Source of the DNA: Sciurus carolinensis
Taxonomy: Eukaryota > Chordata > Mammalia > Rodentia > Sciuridae
Direction of reading: 5' to 3'
NCBI RefSeq assembly: GCF_902686445.1
Contig: NC_062223.1
Location: forward strand, 41,758,998-41,822,997
DNA length: 64,000 bases
Below the pieces are notes generated by a model. That model did no database searches. It saw only the letters and a list, made by a program, of their open reading frames with translations, and was not told the DNA's origin. The translations under genes and the position numbers were made by a program. This document shows, piece after piece, positions 46,060-57,079 of the stretch; positions within the stretch are counted from its first letter, which is position 1; each line of letters starts with the position of its first letter.

Positions 46060-46300
46060 ACGCTGATCATCCTAAATAATGAAAACAAGACCAGAAGGAA
46101 GAAGACCTGTTAGGAGACTCCAGTGGTTCCCAGGAGAGGTGATGCTGGACTGTAGAGGGGAGAGAAGTGGAAGGCAGAGAAATGGATAGACAGGCGAGGT
46201 ATTGGGAGCTAAGGGATTTGGAGTTTGGCAATGGATTAGGCATGGAGGGTTAAGAAAATTACTCAGGTCACAGAGCAGAGGAGTCGGCCTCAGATCCATG
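46060..46300 (-). mobile_element. L2 LINE, antisense, second part
   Basis: 'ttaggagactccagtggttc', 'ggagaggtgatgctggactg', 'agacaggcgaggtattggga' continue the L2 order of 45030-45335. Confidence 0.5.
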
Positions 46301-46601
46301 CCTCCTCAGAGCTGGTAAAGACCCCCCAATCCCTGTTGTTTGCCCCCAGGATGCCAGAGTCACATGTAGAACTAGAAACCGACCCAGTTTTGGCCCTGGT
46401 GAACCTATGGTTTGGACGGTGCAGTTGCCGGTGTCCGAGGAGGATGAGCAAATGCTGAGGATTTCTTTTAATAATATTGTTTCTAGTTTTATTACTACTC
46501 ATGAAATGATTGTTATCCTCTTTTAATTTTAATTGTAGGTGCGAGCTTCAGAATGAAAGCACTTAAATAAGAATGAGTCCACCTAAAGCCAAAAATTAAA
46601 T

Positions 46602-47059
46602 TAAAGGTTTTAGGTGGAACTGAACAGACACTTCGCAGAAGAAATACAATTGATCAACAAACACACGAAAAAATGTTCATCGTCTCCAGCAATTAGAAAA
46701 ATGCAAATCAAAACTACTCTAAGATTTCATCTCACTCCAGTCAGAATGGCAATTATCAGGAAAGCAAGCAACAATAAATGTTGGTGAGGATGTGGGGGAA
46801 AAGGCACACTCATACATTGCCAGTGGGAATGCAAATTGGTGCAGCCACTCTGGGAAACAGTATGGAGATTCCTCGAAACGTAGGAATGGAACCACCATTT
46901 GACCCAGTTATCCCACTCCTCAGGTTATACCCAAAGGATTTAAAATCAGCATACTATAGTGATGCAGCCACATCAATGTTTATAGCAGCTCAGTTCACAA
47001 TAGCCAAACTATGAAACCTACTTAGATGCCCCTCAACAGAAGAATGGATAAAAAAGTGA

Positions 47060-47117
<58 letters not shown>

Positions 47118-47543
47118 AATATTAGTTATCAAGAAGAATGAAAATTATGGCATTTGCCGGTAAATGAATGGAGCTGGAGGATATCATGCAAAGCGAAATA
47201 AGCCAGTCCCAAAAAACCAAAGGCCTGAATATTTTCTCTGATATGCAGATGCTAATTCACAATGGGGAGAGGCTAGGGAAGAATAGAGTTACTTTAGATT
47301 AGATAGACGGGAGTGAAGGGAGGGGAGGGGGTATGAGGATAGGAAGGATTGTAGAATGAATCAGACATTATTACCCCATGTACATATATAACTATATGAC
47401 CGGTGGGATTCTACACCATGTATACCTAGAAGAATGAGAAATTATACTCCATTACATATGATGTAACAAAGTGCATTCTCCTGTCATGTATAATTAAAAC
47501 AAATTTAAATTTTTTTAAAAAAATTTATAAAGGCTTTAGGTGA
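46602..47543 (+). mobile_element. 5'-truncated L1 with target duplication
   Basis: Target copies TAAAGGTTTTAGGTGG (46602) and AAAGGCTTTAGGTGA (47529) flank about 0.91 kb of L1: the ORF2 3' end then the sciurid 3' UTR ('catgtataattaaaac'). A 78-codon remnant of ORF2 survives at 46778-47014. An internal (TA)n tract lies at 47067-47112. Confidence 0.94.
47067..47112. repeat. (TA)n microsatellite inside L1
   Basis: About 23 TA units at the same L1 position as the tract at 9663-9701. Confidence 0.95.
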
Positions 47544-47544
47544 A

Positions 47545-47660
47545 TGGTTTCTATCTCATTCTCAAAGCAACCCTGTTTTCTTGCATTTTATAGATAAGGA
47601 AACTAAGACTCAGAGAGATTAAGTAACTTGCCCAAGGTCACACAGCTTGTAAGAAGTGAT
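47545..47660 (-). repeat. MIR SINE
   Basis: Antisense MIR: 'ttttatagataaggaaacta', 'agagattaagtaacttgccc', 'aaggtcacacagcttgtaag'. Confidence 0.9.
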
Positions 47661-48142
47661 ATTTCTTATATTTTGGAACTTCTCTTCCAAAATGGAGAAT
47701 TATGAAAAGTGATCTGTTGGAATTACCATGAGAAGGAAGCATACAAGAAGACCATTCATGAACCCAAACACAGGCTCAACGATGGCAAATTTTTTTGAAT
47801 GTTTTAGATCTTTAATATTCTTGTACATGTTGCATTCTCTACCACCAATTATCCATACTTGTTTTTATAAATAAATCCTACCTACAAGGATTAAAACTGG
47901 ACAGCCTAGAAAGGATCAGGGGGATCCTCTGGCTGTCCACACCCATTTGCAAAACAATTTCGTAGGAGGAAGAACCTGCAGTCACGAGGGACTAGGATGC
48001 AAGCCCAGCACTCCACTTCCTAGCTTTGTGACTTCATGTAAATTCCTTAGCGTTGCCAATTCTTAGTTTCCCAACCTATAAAATTACAAATTAAAAAAAA
48101 AAAAAAAACTTTGTTGGATTGATGAGTAAGAATGAAGAGAGT
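47661..48142. other. unassigned sequence
   Basis: Unique sequence with A17 at about 48092-48108. No gene seen. Confidence 0.4.
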
Positions 48143-48344
48143 CGGGTGAGGTGACACACACCTGTAATCCCAGCGAGTCAGGAGGCTGAGACCGGAGGAT
48201 CATAAGTTCAAAGCCAGCCTCGAAAATTTAGCAAGGCCCTAAACAATTTAGCAAGATCTTATCTCAAAATAAATCATAAAAAGGGTTAAACATGTGGCTC
48301 AGTGGTTATGTACCCCCTGTGTTCAATCCTCAGGATCAAAAGAG

Positions 48345-48394
<50 letters not shown>
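48143..48394 (+). repeat. B1-dID SINE with (GA)n tail
   Basis: 'cacacacctgtaatcccagc', 'gttcaaagccagcctcgaaa', 'tgtgttcaatcctcagg', then about 24 GA units at 48346-48394, which appear to have grown from the SINE's 3' end. Confidence 0.92.
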
Positions 48395-48399
<5 letters not shown>

Positions 48400-48733
48400 G
48401 GATGAATATGGAGAGAAAGGTAATGGGAACCACAATATATAACACTTTTAAGACTCTTTTTTCTGAAATCTCTTATCTGCCCCAAATAAGAACCTCTCAG
48501 AAGAATTCAACCATCAGAATCTCCTCCCGAGAGTCTTGCAATCAAGGAAGATTCCCTCTTATCACCAGGGATGGCACTAGGTTAAGAAATCCTCCAGACA
48601 TGTACTGTCATAAAACCCCCCTATCTCCCTTCTGTTCTCAGAGGGGCCTGTTACCTTTGCTAACAGTCATTCATTCCCTAACAGGTGCTCTTCTTCCCCT
48701 CCTCCTTGCACTGTTAAGAGGGCACAGATGTCC

Positions 48734-49524
48734 TGTGATGGTTAATTTTATGTATCAACTTGGTTGGGTCACAAGGTGCAAAGATACCTGCCTAAACATG
48801 ATTTCTGGGTGTACCTGTGTGTTTTCAGATGAGATTAACATTGGAATAGATCTTGTCCCTGAGGTGGGTGGATATCATTCAATCCACCAAGGGCCTGAAC
48901 AGAACAAAACCTGAAAGAAAGATAAGTTTTCCTTTCCTTGGCTGGGATTTCCACCATTGGCTACCCTGGCGCTCTGATTGCGATGTTTTTGTTCCCTCCA
49001 AAATTCATGATGAAAATCAGTCACCAGTGTGGTGGTCATAAGTGGTGGAGTCTTTAGGAAGTGGTTTGGCCATGAGGGCTTCACTCCGATGGATGGGATT
49101 AGAGACCTTATAAGATGACCCTTCATTCCCTTTCTCCAGGTGAGAACAAAGCACTAAGGCGCCATCTTGGAAGCAAAGACAGGCCCTTACCAGTCACTGA
49201 ACCTGCTGATGCCTTGATTTTGGACTTTCCAACCTCCACAACTGTGAGGAAATAAACTTCTGTTGTTTATAAATTACCTGATCTCAGGTATTTTAGTGTA
49301 GCAGCAGGAAGGAACTAAGACACCTGGTTCTTGGGCTTTGGGACTCACCCTAAATTGCACCTCTGGTTTTTCTGGGTTACCAACTTCCGGACAGCAGACC
49401 ATGGGACTTTTCAGCCTCCATGATCACAGGAGCCAATTACTCAAAATAAATATATCTTATCCACCTCAATGCCTAAAACCATATCCTATTGCCTCTGTTC
49501 TTTGGAGAGTCCCAACTAACAACA
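48734..49524 (+). mobile_element. LTR-like element inside the 5' LTR, itself split
   Basis: Starts 'tgtgatggttaattttatgt' and ends '..tcccaactaacaaca', a TG..CA element of a common mammalian LTR-like family. Its two parts (48734-48974 and 49323-49524) rejoin cleanly at 'tggcgctc' with 'ctggttcttgggctttggg', giving the family's usual reading. Confidence 0.75.
48975..49322 (+). mobile_element. MaLR (MST-type) solo LTR, innermost layer
   Basis: From 'tgattgcgatgtttttgttc' with 'cctccaaaattcatg', through 'gaggaaataaacttctgttg', to 'aaggaactaagaca'. Youngest layer of the nest. No internal region. Confidence 0.8.
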
Positions 49525-49640
49525 AGCCCCAAGAACTAACCACCTCCTTGAGTCACATTTTTCTGTGAACTCTTACCTATGCACTTGAATAAAAATCTCT
49601 TTTATTTTACTAAGCTCTTGTCAGTTCAGCTCATGGATTA

Positions 49641-52109
49641 ATTCATGTGCTAAGCTAAGACTGAATGAAGTTATTATACGTTTTTCAAATTGGTTTTAAT
49701 ATCAGAAGCATTTCAGTGAAAGACTGAGCTTGGCATTCTCTCTCTGAAAATGATAAAGTTTCTTGGACTATCAGCCTGCTCTTAATAGGAGATTGTAAAT
49801 GGTTTCTCTTTACCTTTTGAATAATCTTCCCAGGAACCAAAGATTCTGTGTCTTCAGGGAGTAGTTTTCATGTCTTTTTATTTAATAGAACCAAGTCTTC
49901 TTTTAAGAAACAGTGACCAATGACCCTATCTAATGAAGGACTCACTCCCTTTTGACAACTACTCTAAATCAAATTCTAAATGAAGTCTTCTTAGCCTCAA
50001 ACTGAATTCGAGATTCAGAAGTCTCCTGAAAAATCTCTAAGGATTTATTCCATCACCTTCCCAAAAGAGGGATGTTAAGTTAATGAGGTGTATTTGCTAT
50101 TCTAAGTTGCACAGGAAGCATTGTCAAATGGGAAGAGATTCTTAACCTTCCCTATATTTGTCTGGGTTTATGTTATATTAAGTATTTCAGAAATTATAGA
50201 AAGTTCCTAGAAATCTGTCAGTGCTCTTGCTGTCCTGGTATGTCATAATTTTGTTTATTATCTTTAAAAGTCATGTGTGTCACAGAAACGACCAAATTTC
50301 CTGCTTCTTTATCTTATAATGAACTCTCATGATATCTTTAACCATGGATGGGTTTAATCCTTTGGTCATTCAGAGATTATCTTTTTATTCTGATGCCCTC
50401 TGAAGGCTCTTGGAATCACCCGGAGGCCAACAAGAAACCCATGGCAGGGACTATGACAGGCACGCAGAAGTACAGGCTCCTGGTGACATTGCCTAAGACA
50501 CTTTAAGATCCAACCAGCAGATTGAGGTAGGATTTCCAGAAGTCGATGTGTTCATAAAACTGCTAACCCAAGACGAAGGCAGAACAAAAATTAATTCCAT
50601 GGGTCTAAATGAACATATGAAGAATGACCACAATTTTATGACCTTTTTGTTTAGAGCACTGTTGGTTCTTGGATGTTGGTTTGGTGGATGTAAGGAAACT
50701 CCTTCTCTGTTTTCTTAAGCTATTACTTATAGCAGCTTAATAGTTTATATTTCTGGGCTGGGGATATAGCTCAGTTGGTAGAGTGCTTGCCTTGCAAGCA
50801 CAAGGCCCTGGGTTCAATCCCCAGCACCGCAAAAAAAAAAAAAAAAAAAAATAGTTTATATTTCTGTAAACAGAACTAAGATCTGCATCTTTTTCCCCCT
50901 ATTTGATCCCTCCAGAATTCAGAGACTTACTGAGTATTCTTATTTCATGGCAATATAGTTATTTGCATAAGTTTAATAATAATTTGTTCTCCTTCCAAGA
51001 GAACATAATTGGAAACATCTGTTGTATTAGCACAGCTTTAACTGCGTTGTCATAGTTGAGGATGATTGCAGGGAGTCAAATATGACCACTTTTAAGGAAC
51101 TGAGATTTTGGAGTCAATGCTTACAAACCCCTCTTGAAAAATTATCCTGGTCCCTACATTACAGGGTTCTCAGCCTTCCAACTTCTGGGAAGTTAAAAAA
51201 AACATAAACTTATTTTGAAGACCTCAAGAAGAGAAGAATTCACCTAAATCTACAGATAATTACAAGGTAAGGCTGAAGGCAAGTTCTGGGCTTTGGCTTC
51301 CTAGCCTCAAGAGGCTCTTAAAAGTCCTGAATTTCCGGTAAAAGCAAACTTTAAAAGACTTGTGTGGACAATTACCATTTTGCTGCACTTATGCAAATTT
51401 AATGAGGCTAGACTTACTTTGATTGTCTTGGATCAAAATGGGAACAATTGTAGAGAGAAATGTTCAATGGAAAACTCACCTTGCATATTATCAGACTCTA
51501 GTCCTGTGCGTTGCCTGTGAGCGATTCTGGACTCTTTGTAAAGGGGATCTTGCCATCTTGCCTAGTTTGTCAGTAACTAATGTTTCCATTTTCCTCCCAC
51601 TACTGAGGACTAGATCTGCCCTTTCCCCAAACCCTGGAAGCTGAAGCTGTACAACTTCATATAACTTCAAAGGATTTATCACAACAGTTCGAGCCATTCA
51701 GAAAGTTCACCAGAATACCTCATCTCCTGTGCTCTGCTCCAGGAAATAACCGTTCCTGTGACATTACCACTACCGTCCTCACTCCATCATCTAAGGACAC
51801 TTCGAGTCCAATGTGTAGAAATCTTCTGAGTGGTTGCACTCTGGACTTTAGAAAAATGGTTTTATAGTCTGCTCCAACCATTCATCTTTCTTTTTCTTTG
51901 GCTTCCACAGAATGCCCTTCATTGCAGGCCTGATTTCTTGCACCACGTAAAGGGTGACTGCAGGGACTCTGCTGCTCCCACCTGCACTACTGCCTCCTGT
52001 GCAACTGGTCTGACCTTTCCCAAGACAGGGAGACGCATTCCATGAGATATGGAGCAATCAGGAGCAATCGCATAACTTAGATCCTTATCTGTAAAACTTC
52101 CAGGCGAGT
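49641..52109 (+). mobile_element. probable ERV internal remnant
   Basis: About 2.4 kb lies between the paired LTRs. I cannot recognise gag, pol or env reading frames. The frames at 51423-51644 and 51830-52045 are short and have no domain I can name. It is either heavily decayed or a non-autonomous element, and carries one younger ID SINE. No function is expected. Confidence 0.4.
50740..50865 (+). repeat. young ID SINE with perfect target duplication
   Basis: An exact 15-bp duplication ATAGTTTATATTTCT lies at 50740-50754 and 50851-50865. The SINE keeps intact A ('tagctcagttggtagag') and B ('gggttcaatcc') boxes and a pure A tail of about 20. It lacks the extra sciurid 3' tail and resembles the basic rodent ID unit. 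Confidence 0.97.
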
Positions 52110-52540
52110 TTCAGATGAGTCAAATGAAGAGGGTGAAAATATACCACTATGAAGAGTCTTTCTTCCTGAATCCCCCTTACCTACCTAAAAACCGAGCTTC
52201 CCAAAGGAGCTCAGTGCTCATAAATCCCCTCCCCGGGAATTTTGCAACCACAGGAGATTAACTCCTATCCCTGGAGATGTGAACTTGGCATTGGGAGAAG
52301 AAATTACCTAAAGGACATTGTCACAAACTATTGGACCTCCCATCTATACTCCCAAGGGTCCATTTATCTTTCCTAAAAGTCATTTGCCACTAAGTCCCCT
52401 TCTCTCCTCTTCTTCCCCTATTATGGTGTTATACAAGCCCCAAATTCTGTTTCTTTGAGTCACATTTCTCTGTGAGCTAAGTAAACATGGAGTGAAATCT
52501 CTTTCCCCCTCCGAAGGCTCCTAGCACTTTGTACTTCGTC
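52110..52540 (+). mobile_element. 3' LTR of the probable endogenous retrovirus
   Basis: Uninterrupted partner of 48400-49640 in the same orientation. The polyadenylation hexamer present in the 5' copy is lost here ('ggagtgaaatctc'). Confidence 0.6.
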
Positions 52541-53102
52541 TCCCACGGGCCTCAGAAGAATCCACCCAGATGCAATAACAGGGTTGTATTTTTATTGCCC
52601 CTAACTGGGCAAGGTTTGAACAACCACTTATCCTGACATTTCATTAGGCCCTTAAGAATGGTTTGGATTCTTTAAATAGTCATGATCTTTGCAGAGGCCA
52701 TTTAAAAGTTGCTTTAAGAGCTTAGCAACTTTAATCAAAACAATCTAATGGACCCTCTGGGTGTGTGGGGGGCGGTGCTGGAAAGAGGGAGAACAGGTTA
52801 AGGGCACCATGAGGGTTCAGTCATCCACATGAGGAACATGGGCCCTTCTATAGGACAAACAGCTGACTCAGGGTCCGCAAATAAATAGAACGGTTGAGGA
52901 GGAGGAGCAGAGAGAAGGGAGGGAGGGGAACTGAAAGAGAGAGGAGGCAGGTCAGAGGCAGTGTTCATTTGGGTCTTGAGTCCAGTAAAGCAAGTGGTAA
53001 AACTTTTTGGAGAAAAATTGGGAAAATTAAATATAGACTGGGTATTCGAAGATTCCATTAGGACTGAATCATGAATTGATGTCAGTTTGTATGTGATTGT
53101 GA

Positions 53103-53106
<4 letters not shown>
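52541..53106. other. unassigned sequence
   Basis: Purine-rich near 52890-52940. A minus frame 52798-53157 includes the microsatellite and is an artefact. Confidence 0.4.

Positions 53107-53133
<27 letters not shown>
53107..53133. repeat. (GT)n microsatellite
   Basis: About 14 GT units. Confidence 0.95.
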
Positions 53134-53135
<2 letters not shown>

Positions 53136-53266
53136 TGTCCATTTTTATTGGAGACACACACTGAAGTATTTATGGGTGAAAAACTATAACATTTGTAATT
53201 GGCCTTAAATGGACTAGAAAAGAAAATAATGGTGTATTTTGGTGGAGGGGAGATGGGAGTTAAACA

Positions 53267-53430
53267 AGAACAAAAAATGTGGGCTGGGGTGGTAGCTCAG
53301 TGGTTGGGCACTTGCCTCACACACATGAGGCCGTGGGTTCGATCCTCAGCACCACGTAAAAATAAAAAATAAAATAAAGGTATCGTGTCCATCTAGAACT
53401 GAAAATATTTTTAAGAAAACAAAAATGTTG
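53267..53430 (+). repeat. ID-type SINE (sciurid) with target duplication
   Basis: 'gggctggggtggtagctcag', 'gtgggttcgatcctcagcac', tail 'aaaataaaggtatcgtgtcc'. Flanked by 'aacaaaaaatgt' (53269) and 'aacaaaaatgt' (53419). Confidence 0.93.
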
Positions 53431-53639
53431 ATAATTATTAAAGTTGGATGATAGATATGTGGGTATTCATAATACTATCTAATTTTGCATATTTGAGAGG
53501 TTAACTAAGGAAAAAGTAAAATAAAAAGGCAGATATTCTTGCCATAGTTTGGGAAGAAATTTGAAATATACATCAAAAGTAAAAAAATGTTTACCTCTTA
53601 ATTTAAAAAAAAGGGAAAGAAACCTGGCATTTTCACAAA

Positions 53640-54125
53640 CCTCAACAATTGATTCACAGGAATCTACCCTAGGACCTGGACATGTGTAAAGACAAATGAC
53701 TATTTACTCGAGAGAGAGGGTTATGTTGTCAAGACGTGAAAAGCAATCATTAAAACCTTTAGAAACTTCTTTAACTTATGGTGAAGGAATATGGAGTGTA
53801 TCATGCCAACACAGAAAATGGTGTTGTTGAAGAATATTAACCAATACTTTTTTTTAACAATATATATTTTGTAAAAATTGTATACAAAAGGTAAAAAAAA
53901 AGAGTTACCAAGTAATTGGTACACTATAATCAGACTTTTATTAACATGAAAAGAGAATAGAGTTATTTGACTAAAAGAAAACAGGAAGATGTATCTCAAA
54001 AGTCAACAGTGGTTTTCTCTAGTAGAATATGGATGGCTTATTTTCTACTTTTTAGTTTTCTGCATTATCTACAATTCTAAAAAGTATGCATTTGTTTCAG
54101 ATGCATTTAAGAAGAATAAATTAAA
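53640..54125 (+). mobile_element. old L1 (L1M group) 3' remnant
   Basis: 'aggaatctaccctaggacct', 'tcaacagtggttttctctag', 'tttctgcattatctacaatt' match the 3' end of old mammalian L1 copies. The frames here are AT-rich artefacts. Confidence 0.7.
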
Positions 54126-54379
54126 ATTATTGATATTAAATACCGTGTTTTACAAACTCAGAAAGTACTGGTTTCCCCTAGAATTTTCCAGTCCCGTAAT
54201 GACTCCCCTAAGGCATAATCATTTTTAAGAGCCTAACTTAGAATTTTACATATGTCCAAACCAGAGACTGCAACTCCCAGCCTAGAGATACGGGGTGTTT
54301 CCAGCATCTCACAGGGTTTTCACTCACCCACCTTTCACTGCCTGCTCCCCAGTTTGACAGGCGTAAATATTGACAAGGC

Positions 54380-54870
54380 TGTGCTCTTCTGGAACATCAG
54401 ATATGTGGAATTGTGCAATATATGCTTTGTGTCTGCCTTCTGTAACCCAACACAAGGTCTGTGATTCATCTATATTCTTGCGCATTCCAATGATTCGCTT
54501 TTTTCTATTAACTATAGAGAAGTCTTATGTAAATATATAATAATTTATTTATCCACTACTTGTTGCTGGAGCATTTGAGCTGTTCCAAGTTATCGATTAT
54601 TAGTAATAATTCTTCTGAACTGTTTTAAGTCTTTTGGTGGACATATACACTTGTGTCTCTTGGGTCTATAACTAATAGTGAAATAATTGGTTAACTTTAT
54701 AATAACTATCACATGGACTTCCAAAGTACTATTTTTTAATACTCAATAGCATACAAGACTTTCAGATGCTGTGCATCCTTGCCAATACACAGTATTGTAC
54801 TTCAGCCTCAATAATTTTTAGCAGACATTCTCCAAATGCTTAACATATTTGTAGCTGATCATACTGGATA
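54380..54870 (-). mobile_element. old L1 (L1M group) remnant
   Basis: Antisense L1: 'tgtgattcatctatattctt', 'ttatttatccactacttgtt', 'ggtggacatatacacttgtg', 'gctgtgcatccttgccaata'. Confidence 0.75.
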
Positions 54871-55374
54871 AACCAGGATTCTTTGAATTACAAATGTTGG
54901 AAATCCAGGTCAAAATAATGTCAGCAAAAGCAGGAACTATGGGTTCATTACACTAGGAAGGCTTGGAGAAATGTTGGCGCTTCCCAACTTTCTCATGTTC
55001 TGGCAGAGAGAAAATGGTTTGTGTAAGAGTCCACAGGGGGATCTCAAATGGTCGCGACTGGAGGCAGGTTTCCCACCCCAGCCCAGACTGGCTGCCAAGC
55101 TGGAGGAACTGGTTTCTCAGGAAAATGAATTTCCATTGGTGCCCTGGTTAGAAAGCTCTGAGATAGGTAACAGGTGGCACAGAAAGGGATTGCTATGGGA
55201 ACCAGGCCAATAGATTAGAACTGGGGTTCTGCAGTACCAGAACTACTCACTTCCTACTGGTTCACCTCTCATCTCTTTTTATCTCTTGTTTTGTCCCTAC
55301 CCCTTCACAGAGAGCCACCCCAAATCCTTAGCCACTGCCAACTTCATATTCAAAGAATGGCAAGTGTATGAGTA
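54871..55374. other. unassigned sequence
   Basis: Two overlapping plus frames (54963-55213) lack a recognisable domain. Confidence 0.4.
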
Positions 55375-56235
55375 TCTGAGAGCTTCTGTAACAAATACCA
55401 GAGACTGGGTGGCTTAAAAAAATAAAAAAACATATTTAGTCTCTAATTCTCGAGGTTAGAAGTCTGAAGTCAAGTTGTCCACAGGAACATGCAGTCTGAA
55501 GGTTCTAGGAGAGACTCTAACCCATGTTTTTCTCTTAGCTTCTGGTGTTGCCAGCAAACCTTGCTGTTCCTTAGCATTTAGGCTTCACTTGGCTTATAGT
55601 ATCACATCAATCAATCTCTGCTTCCATCCTTACATGGCATCTTCCTCAGGTGTCTCTATGTCCCTTTGCAACTTCTTATAAAGATGCTAGTCATATTAGA
55701 ATAGGGCCCATCTTAATTGTGTTAGTCAGGTTTGCAATACTATAATGAAATACCTTGAGCAATAAACTTATAAAGAGAAAAGGTTTATTCTGGTTCACAT
55801 TCTGGAGGTTCCAGTTCAAGATGAGCCATCCTGACATTTTTGGGCCCCTGCAGAAGGTATTTGTGGCAATATGTGGCAGAACAAACTGCTTAGATCAAAG
55901 TCAGGAAAGAGAGAAGAGAACAGGAGAGGAAAAGACCAGGGTCCCACAATCCCCTTTGAGAACATACCCACAATGACCTAAGGACCTCACACTAGGTTCC
56001 ACCTACTAAAAGGTCCCACTGTCTCTCAACAGTACCATCCTGGAGACCAAGCCTTCCCCACATGGACTTTTAGGAGACACTATCTATATTCAAACCATAG
56101 CACAAGATACGTATGAGCTCATCTTAAAGAGATGATATCTGCAAAGACCCTACTTTCAGATGAGGTCATATACACAGGTACAAAGGATTAGAATTTCAAC
56201 ATATCTTAGGAGAACACAATTTAACTTACAACAGG
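55375..56235 (-). mobile_element. MaLR-type LTR, antisense, split by another LTR
   Basis: Outer parts 55375-55717 ('taacaaataccagagactgg', 'gaggttagaagtctgaagtc') and 56103-56235 ('tgcaaagaccctactttcag', 'gaatttcaacatatctta') belong to one LTR of the MLT1/MST group. Confidence 0.75.
55718..56102 (-). mobile_element. MST-type LTR inserted in the outer LTR
   Basis: From 'tgtgttagtcaggtttgcaa' through 'gagaaaaggtttattctggt' to 'tattcaaaccatagca': TG..CA borders, antisense. Confidence 0.82.
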
Positions 56236-56606
56236 AAGGTTACTCTTCCTCTCCAATTCCTGACACTAGACAAGGTCTGACTCTGGTCATGTATCCAGTC
56301 CTTTAACTTATTACCATGTCCCAAAGATGGTTAGGTTGGGTCACACCATCCATCCTATTGTGAAGCTAGAGGAGAAGTGAGTGGCAGTGAGCAATATTTT
56401 GACTGACACATATTCAAAAATCACATGGAGTAGAGAAGGAATTCCCCAAAGGAACCAAAAGTCGTATAACCAGAGTAAGCTAAGCAGACAAAAATAGCAT
56501 CTGCCACAGTTCATTCTAATCCATAGTTAAATTATTCAGTTTTCTTGTGTTATATTTATTATGAACTCATTTCCAGGGTGCACCAAGAATTTATGTTGGG
56601 TATAAT

Positions 56607-56832
56607 TGTGTGGATATTTTTTTAAAAATATTTTTAAGTTGTATATGGACACAGTACCTTTATTTTATTTATCAATCATTATGTGATGCTGAGGATCAAA
56701 CCCAGGGCATCACACATACTAGGCAAGCACTCTACCACTGAACTACAACCCCAGCCCTAACTGTGTGGATATTTTTTTTTTATTGTAAACAAATGGGATA
56801 CATGTTGTTTCTCTGTTCTGTGTGGATATTTT
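56607..56832 (-). repeat. two retro-insertions at one target site
   Basis: Three identical 14-mers TGTGTGGATATTTT (56607, 56762, 56819) separate two antisense insertions. One is an ID-type SINE (about 56638-56757: 'gatgctgaggatcaaaccca', 'ccactgaactacaacccc'). The other is a 43-bp poly(T)-led fragment (56776-56818) that reads on the minus strand as the last bases of a polyadenylated element ending 'acaataaa'. Confidence 0.92.
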
Positions 56833-57079
56833 AATGAGATTTTTTAAAAATTAGACACCCCAAATTACTGGCAACTTTACAACCTTTCTGGGATAAAAAC
56901 TGTCAGGCCTGTGCAAGATTTCCTGTCTGCTAAGAGAATCTCATCAATATTGCCTTCATCTCTGCATGAAAGGCAGTGTAGGTACATTTCAAAGAATGTT
57001 TTTGGAACCATTATAAACTTAGATATGATTCAAATCATTACAAATAGTTACTCTGAGGAGTAGGCTTGGTGGCTGGGGA

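Larger units (their letters stand above)
48400..49640 (+). mobile_element. 5' LTR of a probable endogenous retrovirus, split by nested elements
   Basis: 48400-48733 and 49525-49640 together align with 52110-52540. Shared marks include 'aatctcctcccgagagtctt' against 'aatcccctccccgggaattt', and 'cttgagtcacatttttctgt' against 'tttgagtcacatttctctgt'. The 49580s keep an AATAAA hexamer. The two copies are strongly diverged, so the provirus is old. Confidence 0.6.

Noticed and set aside
46778..47014. 78-codon plus frame with a reverse-transcriptase-type ORF2 ending
   Set aside because: It is a remnant of L1 ORF2 in a 5'-truncated copy, not a host gene.
48294..48914. 206-codon plus frame
   Set aside because: It crosses a SINE, a GA microsatellite and LTR fragments, so it is a composite of repeats.
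50755..50850. tRNA-like sequence with A and B boxes
   Set aside because: It is an ID SINE derived from a tRNA, with an A tail and target duplication and no functional cloverleaf. The same holds for the other ID copies.
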